64,000 bases of DNA from Cloacibacterium sp047601505 (GCF_047601505.1 NZ_JASGJD010000001.1:2356001-2420000); one strand, 5' to 3'; counted from the first letter of the stretch, positions 17,047 to 27,558 are shown. Made by a program: numbers and translations. Notes: generated by a model not told the origin, from the letters alone.

Positions 17047-18291
17047 TTAATTATTCACTTTAATAAAACTTTCACTATCCATGAGATACTGAGCATTTTC
17101 GGCAATTTGATCATTGCCATCTAATCCGCTTATAATCTCTACCATTTGATCATTAGCAATACCTATCTGAATTTTTTTAGCTTCAAAAGTGCCCTCATGC
17201 TTCACAAATACAATTTTGTCTAACCCAAGCGACAGTACCGAGGTCGAGGGTATCCAATCGGCAAGCTTCATTTCACTCGCAAAAGAAGCTTCCACTTGTG
17301 AACCTATCGGGAGCTTATACTGTGCATTATTGAAATAGACACGTACCGTGACCGTTTTGGTTCCGTTTTGGTAAAAAGGTTCTATAAAATTTATTTTACC
17401 TTCAATCATTTTGCTTTTTGCTACATCCGGAACGATATTTACCAGTTGTCCTACCTTAATTAGCTTCATGTCCTGCGGATATATATTGAGTACTACCCAG
17501 GCTTTTGAGGGGTCATACACATTGAAAACAGTTTGTCCTTTTTGGACATACATTCCTTCTTTTACGGAGAGTTCAGCCGTTTGCTGCGAAACATTACTCA
17601 TAGCCGAAGTAGCTTCTCTCGGCATTCCTCCCTGCACATCTTTGATATATCCGTTATAATTGCTAAATACAGAAATACTAAAATCAGGTTTTCCTTTTTT
17701 GATGACCTCCTGTAATTGCTGACCAGACATACCAAGTAACAATAGCTTTTGCTTAGCCGAGGAAATCATCATTTCGTTAGAAGGGTCATTTCTTAATACC
17801 ATCAGCAGATTTTCCTGAGCGGTTAAGATTTCGGGACTGTAAATATCCATTATACGCTGTCCTTTTTTTACCTGTTGATAACGGCTTCTGACATACAGTT
17901 TTTCTATCCTTCCTGATATGTTAGCGGATACGCTTCCCATCTGCCGTGTGTCATAAGAAACCGCACCCAGTGCTTTCAATGTGAGGGGTAAATATTTATG
18001 TATAGTCTTTACGGTAGGAATGGAAGAAATAGCAAATTCATTGGTAGGTTTTAACAAGGCAGACAATGCCGTATCTTTTATAGCTTGCTTTTCTTTACCA
18101 TCTTCTTTTGGTACCAGTTTCATCCCGCAAATAGGGCAATTGCCTGGCGCATCTTTAATAATTTGTGGATGCATGGGACAGGTGTAACTTTCTTTGATCT
18201 CTGTATGTCCCTTGTGCTTATCTGCTTCGTTTTTGCATGCCACAAAAAATACGGACAGGCTAAACAATAATATTATAATCTTAAGATTCAT
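17047..18291 (-). CDS. Second RND periplasmic adaptor with heavy-metal-binding domain (CusB-like)
   Basis: 414 residues: signal/lipobox (SLSVFFVACKNEADKHKGH), then YTCPMHPQ...CPICGMKLVPK (~36-62), then adaptor domains (GRIEKLYVRSRYQQVKKGQR, NGYIKDVQGGMP, and VVLNIYPQDMKL). A diverged paralogue of the next gene. Two adaptors per pump is common in Bacteroidetes Cus systems and suggests a mixed hexamer. It starts 2 bp after the TolC-type gene stop, so translation is probably coupled. Substrate inferred as Cu/Ag from the metal motif and neighbours. Confidence 0.9.
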   Translation of the reverse strand: MNLKIIILLFSLSVFFVACKNEADKHKGHTEIKESYTCPMHPQIIKDAPGNCPICGMKLVPKEDGKEKQAIKDTALSALLKPTNEFAISSIPTVKTIHKYLPLTLKALGAVSYDTRQMGSVSANISGRIEKLYVRSRYQQVKKGQRIMDIYSPEILTAQENLLMVLRNDPSNEMMISSAKQKLLLLGMSGQQLQEVIKKGKPDFSISVFSNYNGYIKDVQGGMPREATSAMSNVSQQTAELSVKEGMYVQKGQTVFNVYDPSKAWVVLNIYPQDMKLIKVGQLVNIVPDVAKSKMIEGKINFIEPFYQNGTKTVTVRVYFNNAQYKLPIGSQVEASFASEMKLADWIPSTSVLSLGLDKIVFVKHEGTFEAKKIQIGIANDQMVEIISGLDGNDQIAENAQYLMDSESFIKVNN

Positions 18292-18293
18292 AA

Positions 18294-19556
18294 CTACTTC
18301 ATTTGATTTTTTTGAATTAATTGATCTAATGCCACCTGCATACTGAAAGCCTTTGAAAGAATATCAAAATATTCTATCTGGGTCATATTCAGTTTTTCCC
18401 AGGCATCATACAGCATAAATAGTTCTTCTGTGTTCTGTTCGTATCCCGTTTGCATAGATCTGTAATTATTCTGAAGTGCGGGGATGATTTCCAGTTCATA
18501 CAGTTTGAGCTGATTTTGGTTTAGCTCAAATTCGTTGCGCATACCATAAGCCATGCCACTGTATTCATTGGCCATCATTTCCTTTTGCCCTTGCAAGGCG
18601 TCTTCTTTCCATTTCAAGCTCTCTATATTGGCTTTGTTCATTTTAGAAGACCATTTTGCCATCGGTAGTTTTACCATCACCATAGCAGAATACTGCATCG
18701 GTTGACCGCCAAATCCAATCGCATTGTCAAACTTTACTCCGAATTCAGGTTTCAGGCTTTGTTTTTCAAGTTCTTGCTTCAGTTGGGATTTATTGATTTC
18801 ATTGTCCAATGCTTTAAGGTCACTTCGATTTTGATAGAAAAAATCTTTGTCAAAAAGCAAATCGGAATAATCGTTGAACTGGTAAGCGGAATCTATTTCT
18901 AAAGAAGACATAGGGTCTCTGTTCATAAGGGAATTAAGCCTGATGCGTTTTTCTCGGATATCATTTTCATACATCAACTGCATGTTTTTAGAATTTCCCA
19001 AAGCCGCCTTGGTTTTATAATAGGCGCTGATTTTATCTAATCCGTTTTTGTACCGTAACTCTGCATTACGAATCATAAATTCCAAAAGTTTTTCATTTTC
19101 TTTGACTACTTTCAGTTTTTTATCCAGTATGATCCATTCAAAATACAACTGTTTGGCATTGCTTACCAGATCATTGATTTTCGCTTCCTTCATTTCCTTT
19201 TCGGTAGCGGACATCGCATTCATATAAGCTTCATTTGCATCCAGCTTTTTTTTGTTCGGAAACATTTGTTCTGCAGATAACATTACAGAGCCCATCCCCT
19301 GCATTTCTCCTCTTTTTTGCCACAGATTGACATTATATGGTGTCATAAACTGACCGAAGCCTATTTGCGGAGGCATCCAGCTTCTCGCTCCTTTTGCTGC
19401 CTCATCCATCGAACGAATCTCACTATCATACATTTTGACCACAGGATGCCTAAGCCTAATGCTATCGAGAATATTATTAAGACTCATTTTCTGTTTCTGT
19501 GCCTGTACCGATATAACCAACAAGTACAAGGCAATTATGCTATATATTTTCTTCAT
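18294..19556 (-). CDS. TolC-family outer-membrane channel (CusC-like)
   Basis: About 420 residues from the ATG at 19554-19556: MKKIYSIIALYLLVISVQAQ is a good signal peptide. The frame stays open 60 codons further, but that stretch is a +1-frame overlap with the pump gene and lacks a signal, so the internal start is chosen. The rest is helical with the two OEP repeats (RHPVVKMYDSEIRSMDEAAK ... YEQNTEELFMLYDAWEKLNM). It should be the outer-membrane exit duct for the Cus pump. Spacing to the pump gene is 5 bp. Confidence 0.88.
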   Translation of the reverse strand: MKKIYSIIALYLLVISVQAQKQKMSLNNILDSIRLRHPVVKMYDSEIRSMDEAAKGARSWMPPQIGFGQFMTPYNVNLWQKRGEMQGMGSVMLSAEQMFPNKKKLDANEAYMNAMSATEKEMKEAKINDLVSNAKQLYFEWIILDKKLKVVKENEKLLEFMIRNAELRYKNGLDKISAYYKTKAALGNSKNMQLMYENDIREKRIRLNSLMNRDPMSSLEIDSAYQFNDYSDLLFDKDFFYQNRSDLKALDNEINKSQLKQELEKQSLKPEFGVKFDNAIGFGGQPMQYSAMVMVKLPMAKWSSKMNKANIESLKWKEDALQGQKEMMANEYSGMAYGMRNEFELNQNQLKLYELEIIPALQNNYRSMQTGYEQNTEELFMLYDAWEKLNMTQIEYFDILSKAFSMQVALDQLIQKNQMK

Positions 19557-19561
19557 ATCTT

Positions 19562-21625
19562 CTAATGTTTTGCATCTAAAACTTCTATTTTTCCGAACTT
19601 TCTCAATTCGTATTCTTTTGTCATCAGAAAGATAATTGGTGTAACCAAAAGAATGTGGATTGCAGACGTGAAAACACCACCAACCATAGGAAGTACAATA
19701 GGTTTCATCATATCGCTGCCCACACCGTGGCTCCATAAAATAGGAACCAGTCCAAATAGGGTAACCGCAACCGTCATAATTTTTGGGCGAAGTCTTTTGG
19801 CTGCACCAGCAATAACATATTCTCGCAAATCTTCCTTCGTAATGGTTTCACTGGAATTTCCTTTTAGTGTTACGAGTTGCTGCATGGCATCGTTGAGATA
19901 AATGACCATCACAATTCCAGTTTCTACCGCCAAACCAAATAATGCAATAAATCCAACAGCTACTGCAATAGACATATTAACACCCCAAATTGAGATCATA
20001 AAAGCACCTCCAATCAGAGCGAAAGGAATACTGATCAGGCTGAAGAATGCTTCTCTGAATGAATGGAAAGCAAAATACATAGACAAAAAGATAATGAACA
20101 GTACCACAGGCAATATCATTTTAAGGGTTTGCTCGCCACGGATAAGATTTTCATACTGTCCGCTCCATTCCACATAATAGCCTTTAGGCATTTTTGAAAT
20201 CATGCTATTGAGCTTTTCTTTGGCATCACTTACTGTACTTCCCAAATCTCTTTCCCTTACGTTGAAAAGTACTGCCCCACGCAGCATAGCGTTTTCAGAA
20301 TTGATCATTGGAGGGCCTTCGCTCAAGCGTACATCTGCTACAGCTTCCAAAGGAATACTACCGAACTGCATAGTTTGTACTGGTAATCTTTTTAGAGATT
20401 CAAGGTTATTTCTGAAATCCTGCCCATATCTTGCATTGACAGAAAAACGTTGTCTTCCTTCTATAGTGGAGGTCAATTTCATACCTCCCAAAGCAGATTC
20501 TACCACGGCATTCACATCATCCACACTAAGGTTATATCTACCTATTTCTGTTCTTTTAACCGCTATATCAACATATTTCCCTCCAGTAATAGGTTCCACA
20601 TACATATCTTTGATACCGTCTATTCCCTGTAATTCTTTACTGATTTTTTGTGATAAAGTATAAATACTGTCCAGATTTTGACCATATACTTTGATTCCTA
20701 CATCCGTTCTGATCCCGGTAGAAAGCATATTGATTCGGTTGATAATAGGCATTGTCCAGCCATTGGTAACACCAGGCATCTGAAGTTTTGAATTCAGTTC
20801 ATTGATAATATCATCTTTAGTCATTCCGTCACGCCACTCAGCCTGCGGTTTGAGCAAAACAATTGTTTCAATCATACTGATGGGGGAATTATCGGTTGCC
20901 GTAGCAGCTCTTCCCGCTTTTCCTAGTACGTGATCTACTTCTGGAACAGACTTTATAAGCTTATCTTGTACTTGTAATATTCTTTTTATTTCCGAATTGG
21001 AAACATCTGGAAGCGTAACCGGCATAAAAAGAATAGAACCTTCATCTAAAGGAGGCATAAATTCCCTGCCCAAATTCATCACCAAAGGAATACTGATAAG
21101 CAACGCCACTATGTTAATTCCTAATACTGTCTTTCGCCATTTTGTACACCAACGTATAATAGGCTCATAAACTTTTTCTAATCCTTTATTAATAGGATTT
21201 TTATCATCTCCTTTGAACTTTCCTTTCATAAAAAAGGAAATCAATACAGGAGCAAGCGTTAATACCAAAATGGCATCTACTACAAGGATAAACGTTTTGG
21301 TGTATGCCAAGGGATGGAATAATTTACCTTCCTGCCCAGTCAATAAAAAAACGGGTAGAAATGAGGTAACGATAATGATGGTAGAAAAGAAAACGCCTCT
21401 TGAAACCTGCTTACAGGACTGCTCAATGATTTGCATTCTCGTTTTTTCTGGAATGGTATCGCTGTTTTCCGAACGTCTTTTTTTGAATATATTATTAAAC
21501 CATTTTTTCATGGGAATCTTGTTTAGTGGTTGAATGATTGTTTTTTTGCCAAAGCGAAAGGCTTCGGTAGGCATTTTCGGACATGATAATACCATTATCC
21601 ACGATAACACCAATTGCCAGTGCAA
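19562..21625 (-). pseudogene. cusA: CusA/CzcA-type RND metal pump, C-terminal part (frameshifted gene)
   Basis: Carries the larger C-terminal part of a heavy-metal RND permease: from VSRGVFFSTIIIVTSFLPVF through the second periplasmic domain to the last membrane helices (FIALFGLAVETGIVMVIYLN, MKPIVLPMVGGVFTSAIHIL). The first ~35 residues of the frame overlap the N-terminal part in another frame. Removing one base from the 7-A run (minus strand; T at 21541-21547), or one from the A6 nearer the stop, joins the two into a normal ~1035-residue CusA. The frames are seen; whether it is a true mutation, slippage-corrected or a sequencing error cannot be told. Confidence 0.85.
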
Positions 21626-22802
21626 TACCTGTTAATGACATGATATTGGATGAAAGTCCAAAAGCATTGAGCAATATAAAACTGATGGCAATAGTTACGG
21701 GTATTTGTATAATAATACTTAAAGCACTTCGCCAATGAAATAAAAACAAAATGACAATGACTGCTACTACAATGATCTCTTCTATGATTTTTGATTTAAT
21801 CGTATCTATTGCTGCTTCGATCAGTGTACTTCGGTCATAAGATGTCTTGAACTTTACGCCTTCTGGCAAGCCTTTTTCCACATCTTTTAGCTTTTCTTTC
21901 ACGGCTTTAATCACCTGATCTGCATTCTCGCCGTAACGCATCACTACAATGCCACCTACCACTTCGCCATTACCGTCCGCATCAAAAATACCGAGCCTTA
22001 GGTCACCACCCATTTGTACTTGCCCAATATCTTTTACACTGACTGGTATGCCGTTATAATTGCCTAAAGCGATATTTTCAATATCTTCTTTATTTTTAAC
22101 ATATCCCAAACCACGTATGATGTACGCCATATCGCTCATTTCAAATTTTCTGCCGCCTACATCGTTGTTATTGGCCTTTACTTTGTTCATTACATCCATT
22201 AGTGAGATGTTGTAATATTGTAGTTTTACAGGATCAACAACCAGCTGATATTGCTTTTCAAAACCTCCGTAAGATGCTACTTCCGCAACACCCGGAACTG
22301 TCTGTAAGGCAAATTTAACATACCAATCCTGTAATGCCCTTTGTTCACCTAAGTCCATTTTGGGAGCGTCAAGATGATACCAAAAGATATGTCCAACACC
22401 TGTTCCGTCAGGTCCTAAAGCTGGAGTGACACCTTGAGGAAGTAATCTTTGGGCGTAGTTGAGACGTTCCAACACTCGTGTTCTTGCCCAATATACATCT
22501 ACATCATCTTCAAAAATCACATAGACAAAGCTCATCCCAAACATAGAAGCTGCACGAATGTTCTTTACTTTAGGAACCCCTTGAAGGTTACTTACCAAAG
22601 GATAAGTAACCTGATCTTCCATAACCTGTGGACTACGCCCCATCCATTCAGTGAAAACAATTACCTGATTTTCACTGAGGTCTGGAATGGCATCAATGGG
22701 ATTTTTTTTGATTGCAGATATCCCCCAAACAAAAAGCCCGATCGCCAACAATAAAACAATATATCGGTTTTTGAGAGAAATCTCTATTATTTTTTGTACC
22801 AT
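21495..22802 (-). pseudogene. cusA: CusA/CzcA-type RND metal pump, N-terminal part (frameshifted gene)
   Basis: 435 residues starting MVQKIIEISLKNRYIVLLLA: first membrane helix, the first periplasmic porter domain (VFTEWMGRSPQVMEDQVTYP; FWYHLDAPKMDLGEQRALQD) and helices 2-4 with GIALAIGVIVDNGIIMSENA, the acidic helix-4 motif of metal RND pumps. The frame then ends early at 21495 (SHEKMV). The remainder lies in the frame at 19562-21625. Normal length would be about 1035 residues. It lies 17 bp downstream of a DUF3347 gene in one operon. Confidence 0.85.
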
Positions 22803-22819
22803 TTTTTCATGAGATTAAA

Positions 22820-23431
22820 TTAACGGATAATTTCTTTTACTTCACCACAGGTTAACATTTCCTTACCATAGAAAGGATTTTTAATTTCTTTACTCTGACT
22901 AATCCACACACCTCCTTTTCCTTCATTAAACATTGGACAAAAATCTTTGTACAATGTTTGTGATGATCCAAATAGCATTATTAGTTCATTAATATTTTGG
23001 CTAAGTAACTCAAAGTACTCTCTCTGATGAGATATATTTTCAACATTTTTGGCAATATGATTAGAATTTTCAGCAATAAGCTTTGCTATTTCCATATATC
23101 GCTCATGTCTTTCACTTGGTATTGCTTTCATATCAATATTGCTGGTAGAGGCCAGCAATAGTTTTGCGGCAATTGCAGCTGATGATGCATCATCTGATAC
23201 AAGAGCATCTTTTAAATTTAAGTAATTTTCAATAAAAGGCTGTGAAAGTTCCTTTGTCTGAGAATTTCCATGAAATGATTTATTGTCAATAGAATCAGAA
23301 TCTAAGGGTTTATTATCATGATTCATTTCCATCATATCTGTCATTTTTAAATCTTTTTTTTCTTTATTGTTATTACATGCTACAAGCGCAATTAATAAAA
23401 TAGTGGCTAAGCCAAAGATTAAATTTTTCAT
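22820..23431 (-). CDS. DUF3347 lipoprotein
   Basis: 203 residues: lipobox signal (TILLIALVACNNNKEKK), a low-complexity Met/His linker, then a DUF3347 domain (~68-203) with YLNLKDALVSDD and the C-terminal FCPMFNEGKGGVWISQ ... NPFYGKEMLTCG signature. DUF3347 proteins accompany copper/silver efflux genes in Bacteroidetes; the invariant Cys/Met pairs could coordinate Cu(I) in the periplasm, which is inference. A close paralogue is at 50027-50692. It precedes the pump gene by 17 bp. Confidence 0.88.
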   Translation of the reverse strand: MKNLIFGLATILLIALVACNNNKEKKDLKMTDMMEMNHDNKPLDSDSIDNKSFHGNSQTKELSQPFIENYLNLKDALVSDDASSAAIAAKLLLASTSNIDMKAIPSERHERYMEIAKLIAENSNHIAKNVENISHQREYFELLSQNINELIMLFGSSQTLYKDFCPMFNEGKGGVWISQSKEIKNPFYGKEMLTCGEVKEIIR

Positions 23432-23659
23432 TTTTTTATAAATTAAATTATTATTGATTTGAATTAAATTTTTCTATAAATCGTCCTGATTAAAGAAATA
23501 GGTATTATTACTCAATAGAATTACACACTTATATAATAATAAAGTGTCAATAGGTTTAACAAAGACTACACCAGTAACAAGAGTAAATTGCTATCAGGTT
23601 ATACTCTACTGCCAACACATGGTTCTAGATAATTATACTATTTTATAAATTATATAAAA

Positions 23660-24510
23660 TTACCTAATCGTTTCAATGGTTCTACCACAAGTCAACATTT
23701 GATCCCCAAAATATGGATTTTTAATAATATTCTCTTTTCTTAACCAATTTGCTCCTTTACCACCATTGTACATAGGGCAATACTGGTAATAAATTATAAT
23801 TTCAGGATTTGTATTCTTTATGAGTACATACATATTACTCGAAAGAGATTAAAATGTTTTCGTTGATGTGCCACATCTTTTGTTTCAGAAATATGTTCAG
23901 AATCAAATAATAAATCTTTCATTACCTTCATCCATACATTATGACCTTCTGTGTTTAACTTATCCATTTCAATAGTTTTGATAACATTAGTTAATTGGAT
24001 TGCTTTTTTAGAAGCTGAAATTCCATCAGATTTTACTAATGCATCTTTGATTGAAAAATAGTTATCTAAAACTAGTTTATATTGTTTTACTGAATTTGTA
24101 GAAGGCATTACTAGTTTATGATTTGAACAACTATCTCTTTTAAAATCATTTTGATGAGTAACAGCCTTCAATTCTCTTTTATACTGGCAACATTTTGGAA
24201 GTTATAAATAAATATTATCCGAAGCTCTGAAGTTTTCATTATCATACCCAGCTAAGGCAATTCTTTGAAGAATTTCATCCTTATTAGTCTTTAAACTATC
24301 ATATTTCAGTGTAGCTATTTTGGCATCTAAATTCCAAATCACATTGGCTACATTTTGTACATTGCCAGCATTTTCAATATTTGACTTACACATGCCGCAA
24401 TTACCATTGATTTTAACAGTTTCCGTTCTTGCATTTTTGATTTGTGCGAAACTGCTTATAGATGATAGTAATACAGTGATTACCACCAATATTCTTGATA
24501 CTGATTTCAT
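23660..24510 (-). pseudogene. Decayed HMA-DUF3347 fusion gene
   Basis: Aligns end to end with the intact 291-residue protein at 45243-46118. The start MKSVSRILVVITVLLSSISS (24510) and an HMA-like domain (GNCGMCKSNIENAG) are followed by an in-frame TAA at about 24202 (DNIYL*LPKCCQY versus DDVYAKLAGCCQY). The DUF3347 part continues to about 23820, where the frame shifts; the final YCPMYNGGKGANWL ... NPYFGDQMLTCG to 23660 is in another frame. The total length is not a multiple of three. One nonsense plus one frameshift make loss of function very likely. Confidence 0.85.
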
Positions 24511-24628
24511 TATATTTAAAATTTTGGAAACAGACAATTAATAACAAACCTATTATGGTTTGATAATTGAAAAAATAATACTAAATATTGTTTTCATTAC
24601 AAAAAATTGATTTTGAAAACACGCATTT

Positions 24629-24644
24629 ATGGCTATCAAGCCAT
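24629..24644 (-). terminator. Hairpin just after the Cys-rich gene
   Basis: ATGGCT-ATCA-AGCCAT forms a perfect 6-bp stem 4 nt past the stop codon. The same hairpin with nearly the same flanks follows the paralogous gene at 45105. It lacks a T-run, so it may be a processing or stability element rather than a terminator. Confidence 0.5.
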
Positions 24645-24648
24645 AGAT

Positions 24649-25050
24649 TTAGCTTATTTTAGGTGGTTGCCAAATGAAATAAAAGCCTGAAGAAATATAG
24701 TCTTTTTTATACGAGAATTTTTGTGTTTTTTCCAAAGAGAAACTTCTATATTCTGTATTTATATACTGAGGAATAAATAAATAATTAGAATAAAATGTTA
24801 TACAACGACATGAAGAATGACCGCATTTACCATTGCAACTTCCATTATTACTATTACAAGGATGGTCTTTTTCACATTGATTATTTTTTACATCTCTTAT
24901 ATGCTTTTGATGTGATTTTTCCTTATTTAATTCTCTTATAGAGCATTCTTTTGCAACATTATTTGATGATTTACTACACGCATAAGTAACACTTGGTGTC
25001 AAAAAGAAACCAAGAATAAAAATGAGTAATAAGTAAATATTTTTTAACAT
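24649..25050 (-). CDS. Cys/His-rich secreted protein with C-terminal IWxPPK motif
   Basis: 133 residues. Signal peptide (LLLIFILGFFLTPSVTYA), then a mature protein with about ten cysteines (CSKSSN, NNQCEKDHPC, CNGKCGHSSCRC) and the C-terminus FYFIWQPPKIS. Paralogue of 44719-45105. It is first in the left Cus cluster, suggesting a periplasmic or outer-membrane metal-binding role. A -7 box TACCTTTG (25065-25058) sits only 7 nt from the ATG, implying a leaderless or near-leaderless mRNA. I know no named function. Confidence 0.75.
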   Translation of the reverse strand: MLKNIYLLLIFILGFFLTPSVTYACSKSSNNVAKECSIRELNKEKSHQKHIRDVKNNQCEKDHPCNSNNGSCNGKCGHSSCRCITFYSNYLFIPQYINTEYRSFSLEKTQKFSYKKDYISSGFYFIWQPPKIS

Positions 25051-25684
25051 TACCCTACAAAGGTAATTATTTTTTTTTATATTAGTTAGTATAACCTTTA
25101 ATTTTTTAATATCTAATGTCCACTTTTTGCTGACGATTTACAGGCATCCAGCCCAAAGAAAAACTTCCGCCCAAAGCATTTCAACCAAAATACAGTTGTT
25201 GTATAGTTGGCAATTTGGTGAGCATTGCGACCTTTGATTTGCGAGGTCCACCACGTTGGTTTTTGGAGATGAGCCGAAGCCAGCCAACGCATAAAAAATA
25301 GATTTTGGGTAAGGGAAATTATGCCCAAACGTGAAGGAAAAGCACCAATTTCGCCCACAAAAAAAAGACCTTTATAGAAGTCTCTTGAAATATCTTCTAA
25401 AAACTTTACGGTAAATCCATAACGCTGAAAAAGCTCCCGAAGCTTCCGTTCAACAGGAGTTTCATCTCATGTCCTACGGGCCAAGACGAAACTCTGGTTA
25501 TTATCGGTAGTGGTTCTTTTCAGTCGTTCTGTTGAGCGTTGGCTTGGTAGCTCTTTTCATTTTTTGTCTAGCTTTGTGCGGTTGGAAAAATGCAAATGTA
25601 ATAGAAGTTTTAGAAATGCCATAAGCCAACAGCAAATCGAACAAGAAATTTTCATTTGAAAAATTTTCGAATATGGTTTTTACA
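25051..25684. other. Unexplained gap between Cys-rich gene and AbiE genes
   Basis: Contains the Cys-rich gene's promoter (25058-25065) and then ~600 bp without a credible gene. Short pairs that could fold together are GAGTTTC/GAAACTC and TCAACAG/CTGTTGA (about 25447-25540). A minus-strand 81-codon frame (25113-25358) looks like chance coding. It marks the border between the Cus cluster and the next segment. Confidence 0.4.
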
Positions 25685-26773
25685 TTATGTTCTATTTCGT
25701 GGCGCTTTAGTGCTTTTCAGTTCATAAATTTTATACCAATAGAAAAAAGCTTCAGGATTGGATTTTTTAAGTTTGTTTAGCTTTTTATTCAGTGGCTCGT
25801 CAATTTGCCAATCTTTCATTTGAAGTGGATTTTCAAATTTTTCAATCGTTTTTGCATCGTGCTGTATCAAAGCTGAAAGATAAGCCGCCTTTGAAGCGTG
25901 TGCAATCGCTTTTTCAATGTGATAAACTTCTGAAAAGATAAACGGTTTTATACGTAAAATTCCCTTTTGCAGTTCGTCAAAGTTTCCATTTCCATCAGTT
26001 CCTCTGCTCACAATAGAAAGTGCGGTTTGGTATATATCTTCCAACACATCACTTTCTGTAATTTCTTCTGAATTTCTATAAGCAATTTCAGTTTTTGCAA
26101 ACTGATAAAACGTAGTTTTAATAATGTCTAAATCTTGTGCAACATCAAACAAATTTCCTATGTCATATAGTTGTTTGATGATTTCCATACTCATACTATC
26201 CTCTTTTTTGAAGTACGGAATACCTATGGTATTTGGTGCAAAAGCGGTAAGTTTATCACCTAAAATATCTTCTAAGCTTGGTACATTTACTTGCAACGGT
26301 TTATCCGATTGAGGAACAAAATCGAATTGGATGGGCAAAGAAATTATATTGACGTAATTTACGTCTTCAAAAAGAATGTCCAACAAAACATATTCTTCGT
26401 CCTTTTTTGTTTTGTGTAAAGGTGTGTAAAAAAATTTATAATGTTCTTCTTTGATTTTTGAGTTTGTGCTTCGGTGTTGTAATTCTTTTCTCAAAAAACC
26501 TTGTTCTTCTGCAATAGCGTCTAAAATGCTTTCCAAATTTTCAATTTCATTCGATAGAATAATATCAATGTCGATAGATAAACGCTTTGCTGAATTGAAG
26601 TGAAGCATCAAAGCTGTTCCTCCTTTAAAAATAAATGGTAGATTTTTCTCTGCTAAACCTTCCAATAATAGCAATGCTCGGATAACTTTTTCAACAAGAA
26701 TTTTATCCGCATTTCGGTGTTGTTTTGATATTTTATTAAGCCATTCGGCTGATAGTTCACTTTGGTTTATCAT
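25685..26773 (-). CDS. AbiEii/AbiGii-type nucleotidyltransferase toxin
   Basis: 362 residues. The N-terminal half has the nucleotidyltransferase motifs of the AbiEii family: LPFIFKGGTALMLHF followed by RLSIDIDIIL (~45-75), with the conserved later motif LEDILGDKLTAFAP (~165-180). AbiEii toxins transfer nucleotides to tRNA and cause growth arrest in type IV toxin-antitoxin and abortive-infection systems. The gene lies 27 bp downstream of an AbiEi/DUF6577-like gene on the same strand. All motif I residues are present, so it is probably active. Confidence 0.9.
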   Translation of the reverse strand: MINQSELSAEWLNKISKQHRNADKILVEKVIRALLLLEGLAEKNLPFIFKGGTALMLHFNSAKRLSIDIDIILSNEIENLESILDAIAEEQGFLRKELQHRSTNSKIKEEHYKFFYTPLHKTKKDEEYVLLDILFEDVNYVNIISLPIQFDFVPQSDKPLQVNVPSLEDILGDKLTAFAPNTIGIPYFKKEDSMSMEIIKQLYDIGNLFDVAQDLDIIKTTFYQFAKTEIAYRNSEEITESDVLEDIYQTALSIVSRGTDGNGNFDELQKGILRIKPFIFSEVYHIEKAIAHASKAAYLSALIQHDAKTIEKFENPLQMKDWQIDEPLNKKLNKLKKSNPEAFFYWYKIYELKSTKAPRNRT

Positions 26774-26800
26774 AATCTATATTTTGGCACTGTATTTATA

Positions 26801-27397
26801 TTATTGCCATAAATTTGAAATTGTTTTTATAAATTGATTTAATTCTTCTTTCTTTCTACGTCTATCTGCATAGCGAAGCATTTTACTTTGGTTTATTGTA
26901 TATTTTTCAAAAGCATTTTTAAAAATAGTTCGCATTTCTCCACCTTGTTGAGCCGAAAAAATAACGTCATCGCAAAAAATATCCACTAACATTTTTTCTA
27001 TGGTTACCGTTTCTATTCCATTTATATTTTGTGTTGGGGCTTCTGAAATAATTGGTTTGATGATGAATGTTTCTCTTTCGTTTAAGTTGTATTTTTCTAA
27101 AATATCGTTAGTAGGCTCAATAAAAACCGACTTTTTAATTTCTCTCAAAAAGTAAAAAACGGAATTGGTTGTTTCTTTGTCTGTTTCTACCAATATGAAA
27201 AAATGGTTGGGTTGGTGTTGCATAAATTCATTAAGAACAGACGTGTTCCAAACACAAATGTTTGTATAAGGAAATTCTATTTTTAGTTTTTTGAAAACAG
27301 TTTTTATTGTTGATGAAATTTCGGGAGTATATTTTTTTTCTTCACCTATAGTAAACTTCCCTCTACCGATTCGTTGTAAAATACCATTTTGAACCAA
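26801..27397 (-). CDS. AbiEi-like antitoxin (DUF6577-like), start uncertain
   Basis: 198 residues from a TTG at 27397 (VQNGILQRIGRGKFTIGEE), but the frame is open and protein-like for another ~48 codons upstream (ATDKLNTNKLKSHFKNKSVF ... TINWRIYDL) to about 27544 without any ATG, GTG or other good start. ATC ATC is found where a start is expected, about 10 nt after a -7 box. The upstream part completes the winged-helix needed for DNA binding, so either a non-standard start is used or the start codon was lost. The pairing with AbiEii supports antitoxin function. Confidence 0.7.
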   Translation of the reverse strand: MVQNGILQRIGRGKFTIGEEKKYTPEISSTIKTVFKKLKIEFPYTNICVWNTSVLNEFMQHQPNHFFILVETDKETTNSVFYFLREIKKSVFIEPTNDILEKYNLNERETFIIKPIISEAPTQNINGIETVTIEKMLVDIFCDDVIFSAQQGGEMRTIFKNAFEKYTINQSKMLRYADRRRKKEELNQFIKTISNLWQ

Positions 27398-27558
27398 ATC
27401 GTAAATTCTCCAATTTATGGTTGTTGATTTTATGTTGCCGTCAATTTGTTCGTAAAAGGCAATAATATCCTTAGTTTCAAAAACAGATTTGTTCTTGAAA
27501 TGGCTTTTTAGTTTGTTTGTATTTAGTTTATCCGTTGCGATGATTTAAAAATTTTAAG

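Noticed and set aside
19557..19736. 60-codon N-terminal extension of the TolC-type protein
   Set aside because: It overlaps the CusA coding end in another frame, lacks a signal peptide, and a proper signal begins at the internal ATG 19556.
25113..25358. 81-codon minus-strand frame
   Set aside because: Composition looks like chance coding (low-complexity start, no start signal, no domain); nearby frames are equally open in short stretches.
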